From Calcarisporiella thermophila CBS 279.70 (lineage: Eukaryota > Calcarisporiellomycota), in assembly GCF_041956535.1 (NCBI RefSeq), contig NW_027192195.1, positions 1,116,652-1,180,651 of the forward strand: DNA of 64,000 nt, in the 5' to 3' direction. The translations under genes were made by a program, and so were the position numbers. The notes under the pieces are model-generated. The model worked only from the letters and a program-made list of their open reading frames with translations, made no database searches and was not told the DNA's origin. Positions 23,934 through 36,484 of the stretch are shown in pieces. Positions within the stretch are counted from its first letter, which is position 1. Each line of letters opens with the position of its first letter.

Positions 23934-24984
23934 TCATTCGACCCGTCCCCGCAAAAACACCTTCAAGGTGTCAGGGCACAGGTCCCAAGGTGTCTCCTTC
24001 TGTTTGTTCTCCCAGTCCATACTCGACCCAGCCTCTATCAGAATAAGTGCTACATCTCCATGTCCTTCTTCACATGCGAGATGCAGCGGTGTGTTCCATA
24101 CAACGTCGCGAGCTCGCAAGCGTGCTCCGCTCTCGATGAGCAGTCGCACGATAGCGGTGTGACCAAGTGAAGATGCGCGGTGCAAAGGCGTTTGACTTAA
24201 GTTGTCTAGGGGAGAGTGAGAGGAGCCTTCTTTGAGGAGAAGACGTGCAATCTGGAGAGTATAGAGGGTCAGGGATAAACTAAGAGGCGGTTATAACATG
24301 CAGAACAGGTGCTTACCTCAGGTCTGTTTTTTGACGCAGCATAATGTCTATCAGAAGAGAAATATTGCATGAGTTATAGTTGAAGATAAACTGGCTACCT
24401 TAGCCGTATTGCATAAAAGGGCAGCAAGGAGGCGGTATATACATACAGTGGTGTTTGTCCTCTATGGTTCGATGCGTTTACGTCAGCCTTTGCCTTGATC
24501 AGCGCATTCACTACATCCAAATGTCCAGCGGAGGCTATTTCCAAATGTTCCATATAATGAGTACCATGATCCCATGCTGTTTCTCCAAAAAAAGAATCTG
24601 TTATTTACCTGCAATTAGAAGCGGCGTCCACCCTTCCTAGAAGAAGACACGAAATTAAAACAATAAGTATTGATTTCGAAAGACGTGTAATCCGAAATCT
24701 AACACACTTCATCTTTTTCATCCACATTAGCTCCATGCCCTAGAAGAATTTCCACAACTTCCAATTTTCCCCCGCTTGCTAAAATAAAAAGACAATACAT
24801 AATCGCACTAAATCTTGCGTGAATTCAGGGTCAATGCATAATGCTTACCCGCCCAATGTAAAGGCGTACGCTCGTCCTCATCCTTGCGATGGATGGCGCC
24901 TGCATCCGCATCGATGGCATCGCGAACAGCAGAGAAGTTGCCCTCCCGCGCCAGTTCCGAAAGCGGTTTGTCTTGGCTCGTCAT
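23934..24984 (-). CDS. NAS6: Gankyrin-like ankyrin-repeat proteasome chaperone (PSMD10/Nas6 type)
   Basis: Minus-strand gene with about six exons of 25-250 nt. It starts MTSQDKPLSELAREGNF and reads through successive ankyrin repeats: DERTPLHWA, ASGGKLEVVEILLGHGANVD, WTPLLIA, a repeat near 24500, MHRASSLGHTAIVRLLIESGA, and WNTPLHLACEEGHGDVALILIEAG. It ends ENKQKETPWDLC..LKVFLRGRVE. The repeat count (about six or seven), total size near 230 residues and the final ENKxxETPxxL block match gankyrin, which helps assemble the 26S proteasome regulatory particle by binding Rpt3. Exon joins inside were not all checked, so internal coordinates are approximate. Other small ankyrin proteins are possible. 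Confidence 0.75.
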
Positions 24985-26300
24985 TATTACGTCGATTAGT
25001 TCGAAGGTCTTCTCGAGAGGTGGCGAAATTATTTCCAGTCACGTAATTTTTTCGCTATTAGGTTTTAAGGTAACACGGTGAGAGACGAGAGACAGGAATT
25101 ATATTCAAGGGATTATAAATAAAGGAGAACAAAAAAAGGGGAGGTATATCGCTAGTAATATTGATTATAGTTATATGATAAAAAGGAGTAGGAATAATTG
25201 TCATGTTTAAAGATTTCATTCGAGAATATGGAGAAATGCCGAATCCAATTTTAGATATCGAATCAAGGATAGGAAAAAAGTAATAAGTGCAAGGAGATCG
25301 ATAAACAAAAGGCGAAGTTAATTAATGTGTTTTGGATGAAAAATAGCCTGTTTCTAGTTATTCATATTCGCCTTCCTCTATACTAAAGCTCCCTGGATTC
25401 TCAACTATCCTCTCTGGATGCGAACTATCACTTGGATTTATGATTCGCTGCATTTTGTATTCTAGTTGTTACTAGTGTTCAATTTCGCTTGGTTGAGAGT
25501 TGTCCATTATGATAGATATTTTGGATCAATTGATATTGCAAACCACCGTATCATGTACTGTCGCCACCACTCCTAGTTAGTAGCCAACGATTTTAGTCTA
25601 TTCCAAAGATCTATATATTTCAAGCCTGACCAGACATGCCACATTTAGATACAGAGAATCAAAATTTACACAGTACAGTAGCGTCTGCAACAGTTAATTT
25701 ATTTTTCAAAATTGATATCTAGAGTGCACGTTCCTATGATTTGAGCCATGCGCCTCCTTTTGGTAGATAATCGAGCAGTTAGCACTTAAGCATTCTTGGG
25801 ACCTGCGAAGGTGTTTATCGTTCCCGTCGGGTAGAATATTCCAAGGAGGGGGCGGGTATCAGTGTGGAAGGATTGTGTTGCTGGAGTTTATGAATGTGTC
25901 CAGTGATCCTTGTGCCAAAGATTGAGAGGAGGTTAAGGGCCCTGCCTGCTTTGTAGTAATATAGTATTCAAGCTACTTTTCTTCTACAAAATTTTGTTTT
26001 CGTCAAAGAACACAAGCAAATTGCTCAAGAGAAGAGGAAAAGCGATTACAATGGAATAAGGTAAGCATGAAGAGAAAAGCAGAATTGAAAGAATAGTAAT
26101 AAAAAAAGAAAAAAGAAAAAAGAAAAAAAGGAAAAAAAAAATAATATCATACACAAAATAAAGCTGATGAAATAGGAGGAAGAAAGGAACAAAATTGGGG
26201 TGAATCGAGGAGAAAAATAAAATTGCAAAATAAAACCAATGTTCGAGAAAGGAAAAAGAAATCCTACAATTATATATATATCAACAAGCAGGGGTTATCA
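24985..26300. other. Intergenic, AT-rich with A runs
   Basis: About 1.3 kb with no supported gene. A purine-rich A/G tract lies near 26090-26150, next to the 3' end of the bromodomain gene. No structured RNA was recognised. Confidence 0.4.
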
Positions 26301-29300
26301 TCATGTTTTGGTCCACAATTGTCTCGGGCGGTGTGCTCGGTTTTTTTGGAAATAGAGGCCACATGCATTACACAGCTTTTGCTCGGGAGTCTCGCCCGCA
26401 CGCCATCCAGGTGTTTCGGTTGTCCCACAATTTGTACATTTCACCTCCATTCCCGCCCCTGCCGATATCGTCTGTGGTTGTGCCTGCCCGGCAGGTGTTA
26501 GCCCAGTGGAACTCGTAGACGTGGTCATCACAGGTGCGATTTTGGTGGCGGTTGGAAGCTTGGATGACTGGGAGAGATAGTAGTTGGAGGTCGGGGTATT
26601 GCCTTCGAAGGCCCGCTTGGGGGCGATGGCAGCTGCATTGGCGAGCTTCTCTGCAGTGGCGTTCATGGCTGCCATTGGACTGGAAGCGGTTGTCGTTGCC
26701 ATGGTCGAGGTGGGTGCTTTGGTCACGATCTTTGGAGTGAAATTCAATTCAGGAAGGGGAGCGTGTCTCGCAATGTCGAATAAACTTGTATGAAGCTCGC
26801 TCAACAACTTCTCCCGCTCCTTCTCTCCGACCCCATCTCCGTCGTTGCTCACGCCCTGGGTCAATGATCTGATCAATTTTGCGTTTGCCTGAAGCATCTC
26901 CTCCACGCTTTGCTTCGTGGAATCAGGAGCCATGATCCTTGCCTGCAGCTCGGAGAGGGTGTCTGCTTGCACTCCAGCCAATAATAAAAAGTCGAGATCC
27001 ACCTTGGAGCTCCGACAATTCTCAACCATCTCGCGATCCTGCTTACTTGTCTGGCGCGTTTTCTTCAGTGTGCTCAGTAGCTTCACGCTCCCAAACTCCA
27101 CCTCTGTCTTCTTCTCCTCCTCGTCCTCCTGCTCGCCCTTCATCTTTTCATCTTGATCATCGTTCGCGAGCGCCACGAGCTGTTTCGCAACCGAGTGAGC
27201 CCCTCGTGTTAGCCGCTCTATTCTGTCCTCGACATACTGCAGAATATCCTCATGCATTCCTTCCACAAAGGTAAGCAGACTTCTCACATAGGCTTCGCCG
27301 CGCTGATCAGCATAGACATTTCTTAGCCCATCGTCCATTCCTACTTTTGCGACCTGTCCGGCTGGCTGTCCCTTGGCCCCGGCAGCCCCTTGATGTGCGT
27401 AAGGGCCATAGTCCAAGTGACGTGCAGACCATTCCTCCCCACCCACCCCCCTTAGCCGGGGCGCCTTCCCAAATGAAGGATTAGAGATCCATTCACTCGA
27501 CTCTCCGACGATCAATGAGCCGTCAGGTGCAAAGGTCGGCTCCATGTCATTTTTCTTCTTCTTCTTTTTCTTCCCGCTCGTCAGGGCCGTCAGCACAGCC
27601 GTAGTGTTGGGGGTAGACTTATGTGGGGTCGAGGTCCGCGTGAAGGTTCCAGCACCCTCCTCACCTTGGCTGTGTCGGGGAGTGTTCTTTGTCGGGCGAA
27701 CATCGCCAAGTTCTAGGATATCGATTTCCTCTTCTTTCTGCTTTCCGGCCTGCCCATCTAACACATGGTGCCGCACTGCGGTTGCAATCCCTTGACCGAC
27801 AGAGGCAATAGGCGTGACGGCTTGAGCGGCTTGAGCCATCTCCTCTTCGGGTGAGAGAATGTTACCCCGCTCGCGCTCGATTGCCTTTTCCCCATATTGC
27901 AAGATGCGATCGGCCGTCCGGTAGTAGATAGTGCTCGGAGCATTATAGGTCTTCGCATTGGTCATGACCAGCAAAAAATCTGATTTGAAAGCATCAATGT
28001 CGCGGTACTCGCCGGCAGCAAGCTTTTTCTGCATTGTTCCAAAATCCATCGGGGTCTTGATGACGGAGAGATAGTCGGTCACGATGCTTGTATCCACTGG
28101 AGCGAGGAAAAAACCATAGGCATCTTTCCTGTAAGCAATAAAAATATACAAATCACTATGCAGCTGGTTAATCAATCACTTAGGAATTCTATCTTACTTG
28201 ATAAAGGCTTCGAGCAATTTTTGCAAAACAGTCCGAAGATCTTTCTTCCGTGGAGCCCACTGACGAGGTTGTTTTGAACGCGAGCCCTTCTTTTTGCCAG
28301 TGCTCGAGCCTTTTTTTCCTTGCCTCGTTTCGCCACCCTGAGAAATGGACTTGTTGGCCACGCTCGAATTATCGTACCCAGGTACTGGAGTAAGCGGTTC
28401 AAATTGCTGCTGCTGGCGAAATACAGGGTCTTCACGAATCAAATGAGCAGGCGTCAGACTTTGCCTTGAGCCCATCGACTCGCTGTCTGTGTCGGTTGTA
28501 TATGATAGGCGGCGAGATTTGGGGGAGTGCCGCATGGAGCTGGCTGAAGCTGAGGGTGCCCTGTTCAACCTACCCTCCTCCGCAGGAGTGCCATCAGACC
28601 CGATCGAGCTGTACGAACGCTTACCACCAGAGCTCTGACGTCTCGCAGTCGCACCGTTTGTGGCGGGAGATGTGTAATCAACGACTCCTTCTTCATAATA
28701 TTCTTCGTCATTGTCGGATATTTCCATCTTTGTTACATCCGACTCTCTATCTGCCATTAGATTGTCCTCATCAACATCCTCCTCCACCTCATCCTTGGTA
28801 TCCTCTCGAGCTCTAGGTGCAGCAGGGTGTTTGCCCTGACCGGGTATTGTTTTTCCAGCATAGGATGAGTGTGAGGGTGCGGCTCTTGAGCCCTTTTCAT
28901 GCTTATGCTTCTTTTTCCTCCCCCGTTCCTTGTTTTCCTTTCTCTCCTTCTGCGCAGGAGCTCTTCCAGCGGCCGAAGAAATGAGCCGTAGTTTTATTTT
29001 TGGTCTTTCCTCCTCTGCACGTCTAGACCGCTCTCGACTGTCTACATCTTCTGAATCAACATCCACGAGTCGATCATCAACTTCAGACAGATCATTACTG
29101 TCAAAATCTGAAGCTTCTTCCCACTCTTTGCCTCTGTGCCACTGATCAGGTTCGTAAGATTCGTCCGAGTCTATTCCATCCAATGGGTCATCATGATTTG
29201 AATATTGGATTGAGGGGCGGGTTGAATTATCATGGGTCTGTGAGGATGTGAAGTTGGCAGAAGCAGGTGTGGAGGCACGATTGCCTAGCTTGAGGGAGAT

Positions 29301-29683
29301 TTTAAGGCGTGGTTTCGGGGGATCTTGTGAATCTGGACAAAATCAAGAGGTGTTAGCGTCGAAATCGCATAGCATGATCAAGTGAAAAACGAACAGGACA
29401 AAAGTGAGCAAAAGGAAATAGTGGATTAGGTGGAGAATCGGGGGTAAGAATTAAAGGAGAGGCTTTTGTAAAGGAGGCCCCTCTACCCCCCCACATTCTC
29501 CATGCTATTCCACTCACTAAATGAACATATATGGGTGTGTGGATATACACACACCAACAAATAAAAGAAAAATTCCAAGGGAAAAATGGAAATGGAAAAG
29601 AAAAACTCACCAGCAGTAACAGAAGTCTGATTATCTTTTGTCCAACTCTTCACTTTTGATTTGGACGAGTTTCTCGACTTCAT
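26301..29683 (-). CDS. Bromodomain (BRD7/BRD9-like) plus GATA zinc-finger chromatin protein
   Basis: Three exons, 29683-29611, 29332-28198 and 28128-26301, join in phase to about 1,000 residues. A long acidic and lysine-rich N-terminal region (DSDESYEPDQ, DNDEEYYEEG) precedes the bromodomain near residues 400-490: GFFLAPVDT, KTPMDFGTMQKKL, and TYNAPSTIYY, where Asn is the acetyl-lysine-binding residue. This spacing and sequence is closest to BRD7/BRD9, subunits of SWI/SNF-type remodellers. A central region contains basic stretches and coiled-coil-like helices. The extreme C-terminus is a GATA finger, CTNC..GWRAGE..LCNAC, ending 20 residues later. It should bind acetylated histones and perhaps GATA DNA sites. 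The bromodomain/GATA pairing gives a direct chromatin-to-DNA link; SWI/SNF membership is inferred. Confidence 0.85.
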
Positions 29684-29965
29684 CTTTTCTTTTTCCCTCC
29701 CTCAAACTTTTTTTACGTCTCGCTCAGCTTTGTCTACTGCTCCTTCAGGGATCTAATGGAAATCGGGCGATTGACGTCATCCCATTTTAATGAGTAGATA
29801 TTCTAAAATTTCATACTAGCAGAGCGAAAAGAGGAGCATAACATAGCCGAAGAGCCTATCGCTTTGGGATTGTGTGAATGTAACATAGAGTGGATTAGAT
29901 GCCAATGTTCTATTCACTTTTCATCATCTAAAAAGCAAATTTATAATGAAAATAACATAAAAATT

Positions 29966-31713
29966 CTACAAATTATCCACGCCTTCCTTCGCTTCGTCTT
30001 CGCTTCGTTGACTCAGCCCACCAGAGGTAGCACTGGATACAAGCTCAACAATGCGGGAACCATTTCGTGCCTCCTTTATCCGCTCCCATCTCCCCAACTT
30101 CGGCTCCTGCCCAATGCCGGCCGCTAGCCAAATACTTCCCGCCTTCACCAATCCCGCCCCCAATGTTTCCAGTGCCAAGTCGTTTACATAGCCGACCATG
30201 GGCACCGCACTCACTTGCTCGAATTTTTTCAACCCGCCATCTATTCTCCACAGCCGTACATACCCATCACATGAGCCGCTCGCAAACAAATCCGAATACC
30301 GTAGTGTGGCTAGAGAGGTGATCCAATAAGGTGTCGAAATGCTACCTTCGGACTCTGATTGATGGACACGTAGTCCATGAGCTTGAGGGCAGGTGAAGAT
30401 GGGTTTTTTCTTATTGATATTCCAGAGGCAGATGGTACCGGAGTCACCTCCCGTCAAGAAATGCTCTTCGTCTACCAGGGCAATGACGTCGAGGGAGCCC
30501 TCTACAAACCGCGGACGGCCAGAACCATCCAAGTCTTTTGTTACGGCGCCGCCCCGGAAGACAAGTTGCGATTCCTCCACAATCTTCCATAGCCGAGCGG
30601 TGCGATCCCGCCCCCCAGTGGTGACGCAGCGCTCACGAGTCAAGGTATCCACCGAAGTGATGATATCTTGGTGGCCAAATCTATGATTCAACGAATAGGT
30701 TAGCACGATGTTGCCAAGAGAGAGAGCACGAATCCGGAAGTACTAACAGCGTCTCAACATAGGCTAACTCGTCCACGTTCCAAACCTTCACCGTTCGATC
30801 GTGTGAGACGGAATATAATTGATTTGTTCCCTTCCTGAACGCTAACCCAGATATTGCGTCCTTGTGCTGGGTGAAACACTTAAGGTGCCGATTTTCTGCT
30901 ATGCTCCATACGTTGATTTTACGATCACGTCCCCCGCTGGCAAGATATTTGCCATCATAACTGGTTGCGAGACAAAGGACGTGGCCAACATGGCCTATGT
31001 GAGTGCGAGAGTCGGAGGCGCGCCCACCAGCATAGGTGTGGAGCCTTTTCCCGGTGCGCGCATCCCATTTGACGATAGAGCCATCTTTGGCACCTGTGTA
31101 TAATATGCCTGTATCTGTGAATGCAATGCTTGTAACACTGAGCTTGTGACCTCGACATGTCCGTACAGTGGAAGGATCAATTGGAAATTTAAGCTATGCC
31201 AGAAAGAGTCAGTCATTTTCTTTGCCCTGAAGATATGTGCAAAGAGCACAAGGAATGGCTTCAAAAGTGAAGGACATACAGTATCTGCCACCCGCCGGTG
31301 CATTTTCCCTGTTGTCTCCAAAACATCTTTTTTCAACCGCTCCGCAATTAAATCTCGATCAATTTCCGCTGCATCGAACCCTCCTTCATCTAAATTCAGG
31401 GCAAAAAGTGAGGAAAGATCAGACCAACTTCTATCGCTTTCTGACGGGATGAGCCACGGGGGGACATACCAATATCCTCTTCAATTTTACGGATATACGT
31501 CTTAGCTAGTCTTAATCTCTTCTCAGCCGCGGTCTCCCGTTTATCCTCATCGCTCTCCTCTTCAACCTCGCTTGCCTCCAAATCCATGTCATCGATTCCT
31601 CCTGGACCAATATCATCCTCCTCCAATTCATCACGATCCTTTGAAGAGCGTTTGCCATTAGCGGCAAGGGGTTTCTTGCGTTTTCGAGAGGTTATGAAAA
31701 AGGGATCGGACAT
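29966..31713 (-). CDS. RRP9: U3 snoRNP WD40 protein RRP9 (U3-55K)
   Basis: Minus-strand multi-exon gene. The N-terminus MSDPFFITSRKRKK is basic, followed by an acidic stretch and the helix EKRLRLAKTYIRKIEE, then AEIDRDLIAERLKKDVLETTGKMHR, both characteristic of Rrp9. WD40 repeats follow: GHVEVTSSVL, a TGAKDGSIVKWD-type blade, GGRDRTARLWK, TGGDSGTICLWN and SGSCDGYVRLWR. The protein ends in a short acidic tail. Rrp9 binds U3 snoRNA in the SSU processome and is needed for early pre-18S cleavage. The start at 31713 is preferred over an in-frame ATG at 31767 because MSDPFF matches the usual N-terminus. Introns lie near 31480-31390, 31270-31195 and 30745-30690. Confidence 0.92.
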
Positions 31714-32393
31714 GTCGATTGGGAGATATTGCTCAAGTACACCTAATCCAGAGAGGGGGGGAAACACGAGTCGAGTTAACTAGAAAGCTTAAGGCAGTGT
31801 GGCTTGTGTTTATTACAATTAAGTAGTCCTTTTTGTAGTCACTCAGTGGCAACGGTCACAATTCAACTAGAAGGGAATTTGCGCACCTATCCTAAGGTAA
31901 TATCCAAATAGGTACCCCCACTTTATTTTTCGTGGAAAATAGCAGGTCCACACAAGCATCTTTCAATTTAAAAAATAAAATAAAAGAAATAGATAAAGGA
32001 TGTATCTGATTATTAAAGTTACTAATCAATTTCTTGAGGTGCATGTTCCAAATTGCCCGGAAATGAATAGAAGAATACATACCTGTAAATTCTATTAAAG
32101 AAACTGCTTGAAATAGGAAAGACGAATTGTCGGGAATGATAGTCGAGAAGACTGACATCGAAGAGGGCGTAATCAGCATGAGGAGAGAAGTAAAGATCAT
32201 TTTCATGCTCCCCTTCATTTTATCTCAGCCAGATTCTTCAAGTCTCACTATCACAACTGATCGAAAATGATGGTATTCAATTCAGTGGGTGGATGGCGAA
32301 AGAGTTGGATTGTTAAATTTTACAAGTCAATAAGTATGTACAAAGCGTGAGAGACAAATAAAAATGAAATAGCATCCATAAGACAATATCGAC
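31714..32393. other. Intergenic with one doubtful short ORF
   Basis: 680 bp between two minus-strand genes. A minus frame at 32218-31892 starts with a hydrophobic, signal-like stretch (MIFTSLLMLITPSSMSV) and could end early through a GTATGT..TTAG intron, giving a peptide of about 47 residues. There is no independent support. Confidence 0.25.
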
Positions 32394-33618
32394 TTAAAAA
32401 TCCGCATCCAATACTAGAGTTCCCATGTCGTCCCTGTTGCTGTTCACGACGCCTGCGCGCTGATAGTCGGAAACGCGCTTCTCGAAGAAGTTGGTCTTGC
32501 CCTCAAGGGAGATTAAGTCCATGAAGTCGAACGGATTCTCCACGTTGTAATGACGTGGGCATCCTAAGGCGACAAGCAAGCGATCTGCAACGAACTCTAT
32601 GTAGCGGCACATAAGAGTGGCGTTCATTCCGATGAGAGCCACAGGGAGGGCATTGGTAAGGAAGTCCTGCTCAATCGTGACGGCCTCGGTAATGATTTTG
32701 TTAATGATGGTTTCGGATGGCCGGTTTCGCAACAGGGAAAAGAGCAGGCAGGCAAAATCCGTGTGAAGGCCCTCGTCGCGTGAAATCAACTCATTGGAGA
32801 AGGTCAGCCCTGGCATCAGGCCACGCTTTCTCAGCCAGAAAATAGCAGCAAACGAGCCGGAAAAGAAAATCCCCTCGACCGCTGCAAACGCAATTAAGCG
32901 GGTAGCGAAGCTGGAGTCCCTGTCCGAGATCCAGCGCAAGGCCCAGCCGGCCTTCAGCTTGATACACGGCACTGTCTCAATAGCATCGAATAGATAGTCA
33001 CGTTGAGCTGAGTCCTTGATGTAGGTATCGATGAGGAGACTTTGAATGGAAAGGCATTAGCATCAAATCAAGACGACCCAGAAGGCCGAGCAGGAGGGGA
33101 TCGCTCACCTGTACATCTCCGAATGAATATTCTCCATCATAATCTGGAATCCGTAAAAGCACCTGGCTTCTGGGATCTGCACCTCGTTCGAAAAGCGCTC
33201 GACTAGGTTTTCATTGACGATGCCATCAGAGGCAGCGAAAAACGCGAGCACGTGGGAGATAAACTTGCGCTCATCTGCGGTCAGGTTATGCTCCCAGTCG
33301 TAGACATCCTTTGAGAGATCGACCTCCTCCGCGGTCCAAAAGGAGGCCTCGGCCTTCTTATACATTTGCCATACCTAGAGATGAGGAGGAAAAGGCAGAG
33401 GGTCAGGGTGAGCCGGCTTTCCAACACGTGGGTAGGCCGCAGCTACTTACTTCGTGGTATTTGATTGGGAAAAGGACAAATCGGCGTGGATTCGGGGTAA
33501 GTATCGGCTCTTCCATTTCTTGCTCCTTGAGCTGTGCGATTTTCGTGGGTACATCGGCTAGGATTTTTTCCGCTTCCTGAGGGGCTGCCATAGAGGGAGA
33601 GGGCGATGACGTGTGCAT
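32394..33618 (-). CDS. RNR2: Ribonucleoside-diphosphate reductase small subunit
   Basis: Class Ia ribonucleotide reductase R2 subunit, which generates the tyrosyl radical for dNTP synthesis. Three exons, 33618-33451, 33374-33109 and 33039-32394, join in phase to 359 residues. Readable family features are [31 protein letters not shown], the iron ligands in YDWEHNL and [35 protein letters not shown], and the C-terminal [20 protein letters not shown]. It ends TLVLDADF, the acidic Phe-terminated tail that docks on the large subunit. Two start codons (33618 and nine codons later) are possible. Fe ligands and radical-site Tyr context look intact, so this is the active R2 and not an Rnr4-like partner. 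Confidence 0.96.
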
Positions 33619-35382
33619 AAGTCTAGAGTCGTAGCAAGAGCGATATGATTAAGGCTGGCGAGGGGAGGCGGTGGAGAGAATCGAGACTTGATATATGGAG
33701 TGAAGACGGCAGAACTTTTTTAAAAGCAAGCCATTTTTATATAATGAATCTCGTAATTCAGAGTGCGACCAATCAGCGGGAAGGCAAACAACTTCGGAAC
33801 AAACACAAGAAACAGAAATCGAAACATTTTTTAGAGAGGATACACGACAATCGTCGATGATTATAGGAGCGAACACCGCGCAGGTCAGACCGGTCGGTTC
33901 CCCATGCCAATAGGAAATGCGGCCCAGTTCCTCGCACACTCCCAGTTGACCGAAACCTTCATATTGAAGAAACCCACGTGCGGGCCAACTCGATCTTCAT
34001 ATCAGAGGGTTTGATCGAATGACTAATTTTCTGGTCTAGGACCGTCTTGGGTCTCTTGAATAAAGCAATCTCCATGCCTGCTCTCTGTATCTAAACGAGT
34101 CGTGGGAACCCCTCGGCAGCCGAATCGCTAGCGAGGACAAGGCCAACTTGAAGAGCGGCTAGCCTTTTTTCGTGGAAGACTCGGTCGGGGGGGGGGGGAG
34201 GTCGTAGCTCCGTGGGAGGTGACGAATACCCAACCAAAGGAACGCAATTCGCCGCTACCCGCTCTCGCCATCATTGCTAAGGAAAAGTTAGCAATCGCTT
34301 AATATTTGTCAAAGGAGTGGATGCTCGGATTCAATGGTCTAATATAGTGTATATCGGCTTAGAAATAAGATGAAAGCGGCCATCCCCTCCGATAAGGAGC
34401 ACACTCCCCATACCCCCCCGATGCGGGCGAAATTCCGTCTTAGACCATTATTGCTGAGCCTGCCAAACAAACAACAAAGTTGTGGCCCGTCCAACCTATC
34501 TAAATTAATTCATCCACGAAATAGGTTTTAAATTAATATCGACAGCGGCAGTCAGGCTCGGCTCAGCGTCTGGCAGAACAACGAAAAGTGATCCAGTTCG
34601 CTCTGGGCCTGAAAGATCCCGATGTGAATAGGATATGAATATGGGTAAGAGTCTAAATATAGAAGAGGTGGGCAGGAGGATAGGATATTCGTCAGCAAAG
34701 TGGAGCAATGGAGGCGTAGCTGCCATTCTATCTGATATGGATCGATCCGTTGATATTCACGATGCATCGCCTCCATGCAGCGTAAGATATTTAAGGGCTG
34801 CCTAGCTAACTTGGTGGAGAAATCGCTCGTGCGCCAAATCTCCTCGAGATATAAGGGACACCCATCAAATATTTTGACATTTCATATTTGCCCTGTCGAC
34901 GGGGGGATGGGAGAGGAGGGAGAGTCGGGGATCGGTGCTTAGAAATATGCCTTAAGACCTCTCTTATTGCTAAGCTTCGGCAGCCATGCATACTTGAAAT
35001 ATTTTACAGGAAAATCCGCTGACGAGCTTTACTTCCTCGAATCCATTAAATCCCCGATCCGCAGTCCACTTGCAATTTCCCGATGGCCAAATGACGCATA
35101 CCTTTGGGTTAACTCTCCGATGGCCCTCCTGTGTATTCCTGTCTGGCATGCTTATGCCTTCCTCCTGTTGACTTCCCTCTTTCGGCAGCGTGTAACCTTA
35201 TTCCTTGAATGGCATTTTCCCTTAATTAAATATCCGAGAATATGGGCAAGGTTCATATATATATAAATATATCGGCCTTTGCACGGGGTTGGTCTTGTTT
35301 GCTAAAAGAAAACAAGCGGATCCGCTGTGAAGAGCTGCCTCCTTCCTCCCCCTTCCTCCTCCCCCTTCCCCACTCATCCATC
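33619..35382. other. Large intergenic region between divergent genes
   Basis: About 1.76 kb between the divergent RNR2 and integrase-finger genes. No frame is convincing. It contains a run of 14 G near 34184-34197 and a TATATATATAAATATA stretch near 35258-35273, which may serve as the TATA region for the gene at 35383. No tRNA, 5S rRNA or snRNA was recognised. Confidence 0.45.
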
Positions 35383-36484
35383 ATGAATATACCATTCGAC
35401 ATTTCCCAACAACTCCCATGGTCGCCCCCTCCCACGCCGGGCAAACAGGACGCCCTCCCCACGCCGGATCAGTTCGAGTCCATCATCGACGATTACCTCT
35501 CCTCGCTCTCCCCCAAAAAGCGAGACAAGGCCCTCATCACCCAGGACATGTATGACCATATCCTCCGCGTCCTCCTCGACCCGCGCAACACCCAGAACTC
35601 CACCGCCCAGTTTCGCTTTTGGTCGAAGCGCATGTTTACCCTTGCGATGCACCACGGGCGGCCGGTGATATTGCATGAGGGGAAGCCTGTGGCGGTGAGG
35701 GAGGAGATTTACGACATCCTAGTGCGGTGCCACCGCGCGGCGTCCCACGGGGGCCGAGATAAAACCTCTTCCCTGGTAATGAACCTAGTTTTCCCCTCCC
35801 CCTCCAGATCCCTTCTCTAACCGGATCGGCTTTCTTCTTAACTAGATTCGCCGGCATTACTCATGGATTCCAAAGGAGCTGGTCGCTCGCTTCGTAAGGA
35901 GCTGCCCGTATTGCACCTCTCGCCGCGTTTCCGTTCGGACGACCCCGACCTCTCCCGCCACCACTCTCTCCTCCTCACCCCCCGCTCATTTGCTTCACTT
36001 CTCGCCTCAAGTAGCCTTATTCAGCGCCCCCACTCTTCCCACCGCTTCAAGCCAGCGCGTTTCCCCTAGTGCGCCGTGGGAATTCACCCCACACATCAAG
36101 GAGGAGGACTGGTATCCGACTGGCTTGGTTACAACGGAATCGGCAGGGGAGGAGATGCCAAGCTGGCCCTACCAAACGTCACCACTGGAATTGCGCGATA
36201 TCGCATCCATGCACGAGGTCATCCCCATCAACCTACAAGAAATGCTGGAGGGATGCTATGACCTGGGGGTGGATGCGATTGGGCTGTCGGGGACAGCCGC
36301 CGGCGAGCCGGTAAAGGAATGCGGGACTGACGGGGAGTTGCTGGGCCTATCCACCGAAGATATCCACCAGCTGTTGCATAGCTTGACGCCTATGGGAGGA
36401 GCAGAGAGCGAATCGCCCTTCCGTCGGAGCGTCAAGTTTGAAAAGGCGGGGATCGCTAGGGACGAGCGGCAGGTTGCGCTCTGA
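35383..36484 (+). CDS. Integrase-type H2C2 zinc-finger protein, probably domesticated
   Basis: Two exons, 35383-35775 and 35846-36484, join in phase to about 343 residues. The N-terminal ~80 residues form a helical region (YDHILRVLLDP..FRFWSKRMFTL). The H2C2 integrase zinc-binding domain then follows at about residues 85-150: EEIYDILVRCHRAASHGGRDKT, then RRHYSWIPKELV and SCPYC, giving the His-His-Cys-Cys ligand set used by Ty3/gypsy and Ginger integrases. No DDE catalytic core, reverse transcriptase or repeats are present. The C-terminal ~190 residues are Pro/Ser-rich and acidic. Single copy and intron-containing, it looks like a host gene derived from an integrase, perhaps a transcription regulator. 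The role is inferred only. Confidence 0.75.

Noticed and set aside
33619-35382. 5S rRNA, snRNA or protein gene in the large gap upstream of RNR2
   Set aside because: No conserved internal control regions, Sm-like structure or convincing frame was found.
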